The position numbers and the translations under genes are program-made. The notes below the pieces were generated by a model, which saw nothing but the letters and a program-made list of their open reading frames with translations, did no database searches and was not told the origin of the DNA. Shown one piece after another: positions 37,124-47,100 of a stretch of DNA of 64,000 nucleotides. Origin of the DNA: Steromphala cineraria (taxonomy: Eukaryota; Mollusca; Gastropoda; Trochida; Trochidae); contig OU744737.1 in the NCBI GenBank assembly GCA_916613615.1, forward strand, positions 826,001 to 890,000, written 5' to 3'. The stretch's first letter is position 1. Every line of letters begins with the position of its first letter.

Positions 37124-37168
37124 CCACGTGACCTCTTTAAGCTCGGTCAGATACTGCCGGAAGTAAAC
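37124..37168 (-). promoter_or_regulatory. Promoter-like cluster: E-box and ETS-type site
   Basis: CCACGTGACC (about 37122-37131) and CCGGAAGT (about 37157-37164) lie within 45 bases, a combination common in housekeeping promoters. They sit upstream of the candidate ATG at 36845 on the minus strand. No TATA box is obvious. The role is inferred from motif content only. Confidence 0.3.
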
Positions 37169-37314
37169 TCGTTTCGTATAATTGGAACTAATGAGGCCTC
37201 ATGTAGTATTTCCTATTGTTATCTCTACATAGTTATAACCTGTTTGAAAGATAAACTTTATTCATTTCTTATACTTCTTGTACTACATGGACCATGAGAA
37301 TAATAAGTAAAAAA

Positions 37315-38117
37315 TAGAGCCATTGGCTCTGTAGCTCATCAGGCATCATTATCAAGTTTGCTTTATACAGGCAAGATGAGCTAAAAATGAAACTGATGTT
37401 ACCTATTGCAAGAAAACCTATAAAAGAATTACAAAACAAATGTAACGATTTCGGAATAAATTTCCTTCCCCAAATGATTTATTATTATTCAACACTTTCT
37501 AGATCGCCAATATTAGACAGTGAAAGAAGTCCACACTAAAATATCAAAGGAGAAATAAATTTGCCATAAACTGTCATCTAATGGAGAAAAATAGATTTTT
37601 AAGATTGTGACCCCTGTGACCCTATTTGGGGTCATGGGGTCACGAAATGTACAATTAAGAATGCCCATTGGCAAAGGAGTCTGCACATATCATTTTCAAC
37701 TCTCTGGCCATTTTAGAACTGGAGAAGAAGTTGAAAATAGGTTTTTAATGTTGTGACCCCTGTGACCCTATTTGGGGTCATGGGGTCACGAAATCTACAA
37801 TTACGGATCCCCATTGGCCAAGGAGTCTGCACATATCATTTTCAACTCTCTAGTCCTTTTGGAACTGGAGAAGATGAAAATAGGTTTTTAGGGCGTGGCT
37901 CCTGTGGCCCTTAATAGGGGTCACAGGGTCACCAATGCTACAATTTATAATCCTCACTAGTCAAGGAGTCTGTACACAAAGTTTCAGCTTTCAAGGCCTT
38001 ATGGTTCTGGAGAAGAAGTCGAAATTCCACAAAGTTTACGGACGGACGGATGGATGGATGCGGGACAACATGACATGCCATAAGCCCATCGGGCCTTACA
38101 GGCCAGATGAGCTAAAA
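37315..38117 (+). mobile_element. Family A element A11
   Basis: 5' end TAGAGCCATTGGCTCTG, and 3' end GGGCCTTACAGGCCAGATGAGCTAAAA. The first ~330 bases are the same as A1, including the internal mini 3' end (GCAAGATGAGCTAAAAATG) and the unique spacer after it, but with about 31 extra bases near 37446-37476. Cores switch from the GTGACCC subtype to the GGCCC subtype, so this copy is a mosaic. An ACGG array lies at about 38038-38060. Confidence 0.8.
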
Positions 38118-38351
38118 ATACAATACAATAATGTGTCATTTAACAAGCGAAAACTGCAATCGTTCATTTTAGTGTGAACAGTTTGTTCATTCAAATGAGG
38201 GAACAGGGTTATGGTAGCTTAACTGACAAATCGTAACATGTTCCATTGTTAATAAGATGTTGACACATCTTAACTACGACACATCTTGTCTATTCAAAAT
38301 ATACATTCTTCTGAAATTTAAGATTTGATTTGAAATGAAATGCCAAAAAAA
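38118..38351. other. Spacer between A11 and A12
   Basis: AT-rich, unique, with no supported feature. Confidence 0.4.
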
Positions 38352-39653
38352 TAGAGCCATTGGCTCTGTAGCTCATCAGGCTTCATTATCAATTATGCTG
38401 TAGAGTGTGCCTTATGCGATCCCCTTTGAAGGGGCCACAGGGTCACCAATCATAAAATTAAGTATATGGGCAACAAGTTTCAGTTTTCTAGGCCTTATAC
38501 TTCTGGAGAAGAAGATGAAAATAGGGTTTACAAGCGTAGCCCCTGTGGCCCTTATTAGGGGTCACAGGGCCACCAAAGCTACAATTTATAATCCTCACTA
38601 GCCAAGGAGCCTGTACACAAAGTTTCAGCTTTCTAGGCCTCATGGTTCTGGAGAAGAAGATGAAAATAGGTTTTTAGGGCGTGGCCCCTGTGCCCCTTAT
38701 TAAGGGTCATATGGCCACCAAAGCTCCACTTTATAATCTTGACTACTCAAGGAGTCTGTACACAAAGTTTCAGCTTTCTAGGCCTCATGGTTCTGGAGAA
38801 GAAGATGAAAATAGGTTTTTAGGGTGTGACCCCTGTGGCCCTTATTAGGGGTCACATGGCCACCAAAGTTACAATTTATAATCCTCACTAGCCAAAGAGT
38901 CTGTACACAAAGTTTCAGCTTTCTAGGCCTTTTGGTTCTTGATAAGAAGATGAAAATAGGCTTTTAGGGCGTGACCCCTGTGGCCCTTATTAGGGGTCAC
39001 AGGGCCACCAAAGTTACAATTTATAATCCTCACTAGCCAAGGAGTCTGTACACAAAGTTTCAGCTTTCTAGACCTAATGGTTCTGGAGAAGAAGATGAAA
39101 ATAGGTTTTTAGGGTGTGACCCCTGTGGCCCTTATTAGGGGTCACAGGGCCACCAAAGTTACAATTTATAATCCTCACTAGCCAAGGAGTCTGTACACAA
39201 AGTTTCAGCTTTCTAGGCCTAATGGTTCTGGAGAAGAAGATGAAAATAGGTTTTTGGGGCGTGACCCCTGTGGCCCTTATTAGGGGTCACAGGGCCACCA
39301 AAGTTACAATTTATAATCCTCACTAGCCAAGGAGTCTGTACACAAAGTTTCAGCTTTCTAGGCCTAATGGTTCTGGAGAAGAAGATGAAAATAGGTTTTT
39401 GGGGCGTGACCCCTGTGGCCCTTATTAGGGGTCTTAGGGCCACAAAAGTTACAATTTATAATCCTCACTAGCCAAAGAGTCTGTACACAAAGTTTCAGCT
39501 TTCTAGGCCTTATGGTTCTGGAGAAGAAGTCGAAATTCCACAAAGTTTACGGACGGATGGACGGACGGACGGACGGACGGACGGACGGACGGACGCCGGA
39601 CACCATGCCATGCCATAAGCCCATCGGGCCTTACAGGCCAGATGAGCTAAAAA
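38352..39653 (+). mobile_element. Family A element A12, best complete copy
   Basis: This is the cleanest copy. 5' palindrome GAGCCATTGGCTC, subterminal TAGCTCATC (38369-38377), and about eight cores with high mutual similarity and a ~146-base period. An uninterrupted-looking (ACGG)n array lies at about 39550-39596. The 3' stem is GGCCT, TAC, AGGCC at 39627-39639, then GATGAGCTA (39641-39649) and AAAA. Near identity of the middle cores points to recent unit expansion. No protein. Confidence 0.85.
39550..39597 (+). repeat. (ACGG)n microsatellite of A12
   Basis: About eleven near-perfect ACGG units, the longest such run in the window. Confidence 0.9.
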
Positions 39654-39819
39654 TCAAATGACAGCAACACAACAGTTTTGACTCTTTGTTACAGGTTTTA
39701 AGCTCCGCCAACATGCAAGTTCACAGTTCGATTGCACATGGCCTATTCCAATTGCCCTCGCAATCGTTCTCATTAAAGTCAAGGTCATTTCTCATGAAGG
39801 CAGCACAGAAATTGAAAAA

Positions 39820-40672
39820 TAGAGCCATTTGCTCTGTAGCTCATCAGGCTAAGCTGGCTTTACATTTGATTTTGCTTTATGGTGTGGCAAATGTGGTTCC
39901 CCCTTTACTTTGGGACACAGGGCCACGAAAGCTACAATTTATAATCCTCATTAGTCAAGGGAGTCTGTACACAAAGTTCCAGCTTTCTAGGCCTTATGCT
40001 TCTGGAGAAGAAGATCAAAATAGATTTTAAGGGTGTGGCACCCGTGACCCCTATTAGGGGCCACAGGGCCACAGAAGCTACAATTCATAATCCTCACTAG
40101 CCATGGAGTCTGTACACAAAGTTTCAGCTTTCTAGGCCTTATGGTTTTGGAGAAGAAGTCGAAATTCCACAAAGTTTACAGACGGATGGACGGACGGATG
40201 GGTCAATTGGCCACCAAAGCTACTATTTATAATCCTCACTAGTCAAGGAGTCTGTACACAAAGTTTCAGCTTTCTAGGCCTAATGGTTCTGGAGAGGAAG
40301 ATGAAAATAGGTTTTCAGGGCGTGGCCCCTGTGACCCTTATTAGGGGTCACAGGGCCACCAAAGCTACAATTTATAATCCTCACTATTCAACGAGTCTGT
40401 ACACAAAGTTTCAGCTTTTTAGGCCTCATGGTTCTGAAGAAGAAGATGAAAATAGGTTTTTAGGGCGTGGCCACCAAAGCTACAATTTATAATCCTCACT
40501 AGCCATGGAGTCTGTACACAAAGTTTCAGCTTTCTAGGCCTTATGGTTTTGGAGAAGAAGTCGAAATTCCACAAAGTTTACAGACGGATGGACGGACGGA
40601 TGGACGGACGGACGGAGGACACCATCCAATGCCATAAGCCCATCGGGCCTTACAGGCCAGATGAGCTAAAAA
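39820..40672 (+). mobile_element. Family A element A13 with internal duplication
   Basis: The 5' end is TAGAGCCATTTGCTCTG, and the 3' end GGGCCTTACAGGCCAGATGAGCTAAAA. The last core plus the start of the ACGG array occurs twice (about 40090-40200 and 40490-40615), so the copy has expanded by a block containing part of its own 3' region. Confidence 0.8.
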
Positions 40673-40766
40673 GTAAGATAAAAGTTATACCCCTGATCGT
40701 CCATCCCTGACAAACCTTATCATTTTTCACTTCCCTTGTAGACGTCTCTTGCACAACATTTGACCC

Positions 40767-40816
40767 CCATGCCATGTCATAAGCCTATCGAGTCTTTCAG
40801 ACCTGATGAGCTAAAA
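40767..40816 (+). mobile_element. Family A 3' end alone (A14)
   Basis: CATGCCATGTCATAAGCC is followed by a stem GTCT, TTC, AGAC (40792-40802) and GATGAGCTAAAAAA. No core is attached. Confidence 0.7.
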
Positions 40817-40861
40817 AAGCGGTCATTTTAAAGTGGCTACAGGGCCACCAAAACTAAAAAA

Positions 40862-41201
40862 AACACAAGTATGACACCCAAGTTTTACTCATGCGACAAA
40901 CACCTCTTGATGACAAATGTATTGAGCCCATCTGGTCTTATTGGCCTTAGTTATATGTAATGTACTAACTATGAAGCAGGCAACTACAAACCTATCAATG
41001 GCAGCTGCACGGATATCTCCCCTACGAAGTTCCAGTTCCACGATCCTCTCGCTGTTTTCTTCTTTTACGTCTGGTCAGTCCCGAAGGTCATCTCCGATTA
41101 TTCAGCCACAGTGAGTGTCCACGGTTGCACGATGGGGAAATAGAAAATCATTTAGAAAATATCCTAATCATTTCAATGTTATAATCAAATATTCAATAGA
41201 G
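40862..41201. repeat. Duplicated segment, copy 2 (partner 20634-20955)
   Basis: Near-identical to copy 1. The exon-like minus-strand frame is at 40992-41070 (KEENSERIVELELRRGDIRA). Copy 2 has GTGAGTG where copy 1 has GCGAGTG (about 41111), so the two have begun to diverge. Homology stops near 41201, where family D sequence begins. Confidence 0.85.
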
Positions 41202-41477
41202 ATATTGGAAAATGACAACTGATAAGTACAAAACATGAAAATTAAAAACAAAAAGAATTTAAAGAAATCCAGCACAAAACCCTTCCTAGTGGAGTAGTTC
41301 AACATATTGAAATTTTTTAAAACTCCAAACATCAACAAAATTTGATGAAGGATAGAAGACATGTACAACATTAGAAAACAATCGGATGAATATTTTTTCT
41401 GAAATAGGTCGGACAAAAAAGTCCTCGGACGGACAGAAGTGATGGAATTACTACATACCCTCGACCAAGGGGTATAA
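41202..41477 (+). mobile_element. Family D fragment with 3' end
   Basis: GGAAAATGAC, CCTTCCTAGTGGAGTA, GATGAATATTTTTTC and TAGGTCGGACAAAAAAGTCC match 34.6-35.37 kb. A short CGGACGGACAG array is followed by TACCCTCGACCAAGGGGTATAA, a decayed 3' hairpin. Confidence 0.6.
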
Positions 41478-41549
41478 CAAACATGGGACAGGAACTGGGG
41501 CGGGGGTTGGGGTTCTTATCAGGGGCGACATCTAGGAACTGATTCCCAC

Positions 41550-41735
41550 CATCCTGCAGACTGCACTGTGAGGGATGCCGATGATCATGGTGGAAATGTT
41601 GATGCCAGTGACTAATCTAGCAGGTGCCAAGCTGTAGTTCTTTGTTCTCGTGACCAGAATGATGCCATCCGGGGCTGCAAAAACATCCTCCTCCATCTTT
41701 GTTATGTTCCTGTCCAGAACCAACACCAAAAACTG
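41550..41735 (-). CDS. Candidate internal coding exon, minus strand
   Basis: 62 codons between an acceptor (AACAATCCACTTCAG, ending 41736) and a donor (ATG then GTGGGA at 41549-41544), starting and ending in phase 0. It reads QFLVLVLDRNITKMEEDVFA, then APDGIILVTRTKNYSLAPAR, then LVTGINISTMIIGIPHSAVC and RM. R-N-Y codons dominate, and the other minus frames are closed. Hydrophobic beta-like strands with basic spacers suggest a folded domain, but I do not recognise the family. It could join in phase to the minus-strand first exon at 50415-50516 across an 8.7-kb intron. Confidence 0.5.
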
Positions 41736-41739
41736 CTGA

Positions 41740-43330
41740 AGTGGATTGTTTCTTTTATTACTTGCAAATGATAACAAACATTACTCGGTCAAAGATCTCT
41801 TATAATCAGTTTTAATTTTACTTTGTAGAACAGCCTTCACACGACAAACTAACACCTCACATCAAACATCAAACATCTGAAGTGAATGCTTTTGATCTAT
41901 CATTCCAAATAATCAGTCATCTCAGATTGTTAAAGTGACCAAGATAATTTAGAAAACACCCTATTTGTCCTCAAAAGCTAAAGTCACAACAACCCAATCG
42001 CACGAGTCCAATATTCCAAACCATGGGCCCCAATATCTCCCCTTTCCATGGACGAGTAAGGAAAATGGGGACCTATTAATTAATATATAAACAAACATGT
42101 CACTTATTACTTGTGAAACTTGTTTAACAGTTGAGAGTAAATGTCCGAGGAAATCCAATCTCATTTAAATGTTATAAAACCTGTTATTAATACCTGATAT
42201 AAGATTTCAAACAATAAGACATAGTCATCAACATCCCCTCATTTTCGAACTCCATCAAGGTATTGATACCCTGAAGACAGTTCAAGACACACACCAAATT
42301 CGGTTATCATATCTTAAATAGTTTGAGAAAAATGTCCCCTTTAAATGCATCAACAAACAGAGTTAAAAAGACAAAACTAAATAACTCCATAACAATTAAT
42401 AGTGCAGTTTTTAATTTTAAGCTCCATCAAGGTATTGAAAACCTTACGACACACACACAATTTTACACAGAGACACAAACGGAGCCCAAACCTATATCAA
42501 CAATGAGTGGATACGGCTAAAGTATAAGGAAATACTAAATGTATTAAATATCAAATGATATCAAATCCATTATAAATTCCTAATTGAGCGTTTTGAACTG
42601 CCTAAAACATTTGAAATTATGAGTGGTATAGGGCTTCAGGAGAAATTTTAAATGTATCAAATCTCATTAAACCTGGTTCAAACCTGTAACTTGTACAGTG
42701 TTGCACTTTTGCCACCCCTGATATTTCAAATAACAAGACCTGTTAAAGACTTCAAAGGAAATGCAAAAGTCATCCATTCTCATTAAAATGGGGATCAAAC
42801 CTGTCACTAACATCTAGCATCTAATTAATAGCCCTACAATTGACTAATCATGTTTAAACTTCCAAACGAAATGCGCAGGGTATCCAATATAAAAAAAAGT
42901 GTATCAAATCTGTCACTTAAAGGGATCATACGAGCGGGGTATTTTTTGTGGAAGATTCAACATTTTGACAAAGAAAAAAGTGTATCGCTAAAAAAAAAAC
43001 CATCATGAAATGAAGCCAATCATGGAAGCTTTTTGCATTACCAAGACAAAATGTTGTCGTAACTGAAAACTTTTATTATGAATTATTTGTAAATATGCTC
43101 TTCTTCTATCAATCAAGTAGTTATTAATTAGTTTAGCATAATAAGCATATTACAGCACAGTTGTTTTCTCGCAATGCTAACCTTTCAAAATGGCAGATGG
43201 AATCCGCTCAAGTGGTGCCTTTAAACATTCTAGCACTTTGCTTGATTTGTCCTTAAAGAGACAGTCCCATAGGCCATTCAGCGTATTTTTTCTTGCGGAA
43301 ACAACATTCAAGAAAACTTACCTGTTTATA
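41740..43330. repeat. Old, degenerate family H-like repeats and MITE ends
   Basis: Diverged copies of a unit with ATC(C)AATCTCATT.AAA and AAACCTGT.ACT phrases recur at about 42150, 42660 and 42775, and beyond the SINE at 43800 and 43980. TTAAAGGGATCATACGAGC (42917) and TTAAAGAGACAGTCCC (43254) begin two related copies of a short element followed by TATTTTTT. No gene. Confidence 0.45.
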
Positions 43331-43331
43331 C

Positions 43332-43678
43332 TAATATGATGATAATAATAATAATAATTTTAACGCCTAGTATCAAGTCCAGGACTGCTCAACGGCGATA
43401 CAATTGGCTGTACAATGTATATTATTACCTTGAAGGAATTGTACTTTCAATTCAAACTACTAAGCGCCTCGCGCGACCGTATAGGTCCGTACTTTCCCCA
43501 TTTTCAGGTACCCATTTATACAGCTGGGTGAATTGATTGCAATGTGGATGAAGTGCCTTGCCCAAGGACACAACACAGTGTTAAGCCCAGGTTACAAATT
43601 TTTGGTGTCTCCACCGGGATTTGAACCCAGGCCATTGGCGTGACAGGCCAGCACGCTTACCACTTCACCACTGTGTAA
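43332..43678 (-). mobile_element. tRNA-derived SINE
   Basis: Read on the minus strand, the head contains an A-box-like GTGGTGAAGTGGTAAGCG (about 43653-43672) and a B-box GGTTCAAATCC (43617-43627), the internal promoter of pol III. Then comes a body with CTTGGGCAAGGCACTT and CACCCAGCTGTATAAATGGG, words I know from conserved central domains of marine-invertebrate SINEs. It ends in an (ATT)n tail at about 43340-43360. SINEs move with LINE reverse transcriptase; none is present here. Confidence 0.75.
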
Positions 43679-44164
43679 TATGTGATTATAACATGATTAT
43701 TTCCTTTGACGATAGTGCTAGTGAGGTTACATTTAAGTTGTTCTAGATTTAACAAATTGACAAACAATTGAATGCATTCATGGGAAATGCCAAATGTATA
43801 TTTTCTCATTAAAATGTAATCAAACCTGTGACTTACATCTTCTAGTATTTCTCTTACTGCCAAACACAATAAATGCCCGATGTATCTTTTCTCTCACTAT
43901 CACCTTCTAGGATATCTCTTAATAGCCCTTAGATTAAAACAAGTAGTGATGTTGAAATCTTCATGGGAAGACCTAGAGCATCGAATCTCATAAAAACCGA
44001 ATCAAACATGTTGCTGATACCTGGTGGTTCTTGTAAATCTAAACAAGCTAAACATGTATGTTTCCTGCAGTCATTAGTGTATCAACTAATAAACATAATT
44101 AAATATGCAGTCATACCAAAAATATACCTTTGTGTATCGTGTACCAAACCCAAAGCAAAACAGG

Positions 44165-47100
44165 GAAAATCAACTACAGTAGTTGTGTTTCACCCTCTAA
44201 TAATAGATGCACATGTGAAATATCACAATCTAACCACAAGTTATGCCAAAGGTAACATTTTCGAAACCGAAGGGGGAGGTCATAAGGTCATAAGGGTCTA
44301 CCCCTAAGCAATCAAAAGTTATAAGCATGGTTAATATTTTTGAAATCCGCTTTCTGCACCAAGGATAAGGTCATGAGGTAAAAAATATCACATGACCTAA
44401 AAGGCCTCATCATGATAGATGCACATGTGTTATATCAACAGTCTACCCCTAAGCAATCAAAAGTTCAAAGCAAGGTTAAGGTTTTCAATAATTCTTGTAG
44501 CACAAAGGTCAAGGTAACCAGGTCAACAATTATGACCTGACCCGAAAGGCCTTATCATGGTAGATAATCATGTAAAATATCAAAGGTCTAACCCTAAGCA
44601 ATCAAAAGTTATGAGCAAGTTTAAAAATTTCGAAAAGTGCTATCTGCACCAAGGTCAAGGTCAAGAGGTCACAAATTATGACCTGACCTGAAAGCCCTTA
44701 TCATGGTAGATAATCATGTAAAATATCAAAGGTCTACCCCTAAGCAATCAAAAGTTATGAGCAAGTTAACAAATTTCGAAAAGTGCTATCTGCACCAAGG
44801 TCAAGGTCAAGAGGCATAAATTATCACCTGACCTGAAAGGCCTTATCATGGTATATACAAATGCAAAATATCAAAGGTCTACCAATAAAAAGTTATGAGC
44901 AAGTTAACAAATTTCGAAAAGTGCTAATTGCACCAAGGTCAAGGTCAAGAGGCAAAAAATTATCACCTGACCTGAAAGGCCTTATCATGGTATATACACA
45001 TGCACAATATCAAAGGTCTACCCCTAAGCAATAAAATGTTATGAGCTAGTTAGAAAAATTCGAAAAGTGCTATTTGCACCAAGGTCAAGGTCAAGAGGTC
45101 ACAAAATATGACCTGACCCGAAAGACCTTATCATGGTAGATAATCATGTAAAATATCAAAGGTCTACCCCTAAGCAATCAAAAGTTATGAGCAAGTTAAC
45201 AAATTTCGAAAAGTGCTATCTGCACAAAGGTCAAGGTCAAGAGGTCACAAATTATGACCTGACCTGAAAGGCCTCATCATGGTAGATAATCATGTAAAAG
45301 ATCAAAGGTCTACCCCTAAGCAATCAAAAGTTATGAGCAAATTTAAGAATTTCGAAAAATGCTATCTGCACCAAGGTCAAGGTCAAGAGGCAAAAAATTT
45401 TCAACTGACCTTAAAGGCCTTTTCATGGTATATACAAATGCAAAATATCAAAGGTCTACCAATAAAAAGTTATGAGCAAGTTAAAAAAATTCGAAAAGTG
45501 CTAATTGCACCAAGGTCAAGGTCAAGAGGCAAAACATTATCACCTGACCTGAAAGGCCTTATCATGGTAGATACTCATGCAAAATATCAAAGGTCTACCC
45601 CTAAGCAATAAAAAGTTATGAGCTAGTTAGAAAAATTCGAAAAGTGCTATCTGCACCAAGGTCAAGGTCAAGAGGTCACAAATTATGACCTGACCCGAAA
45701 GGCCTTATCATGGTAGATAATCATGCAAAATATCAAAGGTCTACCCCTAAGCAATAAAAAGTTATGAGCTAGTTAGAAAAATTCGAAAAGTGCTATCTGC
45801 ACCAAGGTCAAGGTCAAGAGGTAAAAAATTATCACCTGACCCGAAAGGCCTTATCATGGTAGATAATCATGTAAAATATCAAAGGTCTAACCCTAAGCAA
45901 TCAAAAGTTATGAGCAAGTTAACAAATTTCGAAAAGTGCTATTTGCACCAAGGTCAAGGTCAAGAGGTCACAAAATATGACCTGACCCGAAAGACCTTAT
46001 CATGGTAGATAATCATGTAAAATATCAAAGGTCTACCCCTAAGCAATCAAAAGTTATGAGCAAGTTAACAAATTTCGAAAAGTGCTATCTGCACAAAGGT
46101 CAAGGTCAAGAGGTCACAAATTATGACCTGACCTGAAAGGCCTCATCATGGTAGATAATCATGTAAAAGATCAAAGGTCTACCCCTAAGCAATCAAAAGT
46201 TATGAGCAAATTTAAGAATTTCGAAAAATGCTATCTGCACCAAGGTCAACGTCAAGAGGCAAAAAATTATCAACTGACCTTAAAGGCCTTTTCATGGTAT
46301 ATACAAATGCAAAATATCAAAGGTCTACCAATAAAAAGTTATGAGCAAGTTAAAAAAATTCGAAAAGTGCTAATTGCACCAAGGTCAAGGTCAAGAGGCA
46401 AAACATTATCACCTGACCTGAAAGGCCTTATCATGGTAGATACTCATGCAAAATATCAAAGGTCTACCCCTAAGCAATAAAAAGTTATGAGCTAGTTAGA
46501 AAAATTCGAAAAGTGCTATCTGCACCAAGGTCAAGGTCAAGAGGTCACAAATTATGACCTGACCCGAAAGGCCTTATCATGGTAGATAATCATGCAAAAT
46601 ATCAAAGGTCTACCCCTAAGCAATAAAAAGTTATGAGCTAGTTAGAAAAATTCGAAAAGTGCTATCTGCACCAAGGTCAAGGTCAAGAGGTAAAAAATTA
46701 TCACCTGACCCGAAAGGCCTTATCATGGTAGATAATCATGTAAAATATCAAAGGTCTAACCCTAAGCAATCAAAAGTTATGAGCAAGTTTAAAAATTTCG
46801 AAAAGTGCTATCTGCACCAATGTCAAGGTCAAGAGTTCACAAATTATGACCTGACCTGAAAGCCCTTATCATGGTAGATAATCATGTAAAATATCAAAGG
46901 TCTAACCCTAAGCAATCAAAAGTTATGAGCAAGTTTAAAAATTTCGAAAAGTGCTATCTGCACCAAGGTCAAGGTCAAGAGGCATAAATTATCACCTGAC
47001 CTGAAAGGCCTTATCATGGTATATCATATGCAAAATATCAAAGGTCTACCAATAAAAAGTTATGAGCAAGTTAAAAAATTTCGAAAAGTGCTAATTGCAC

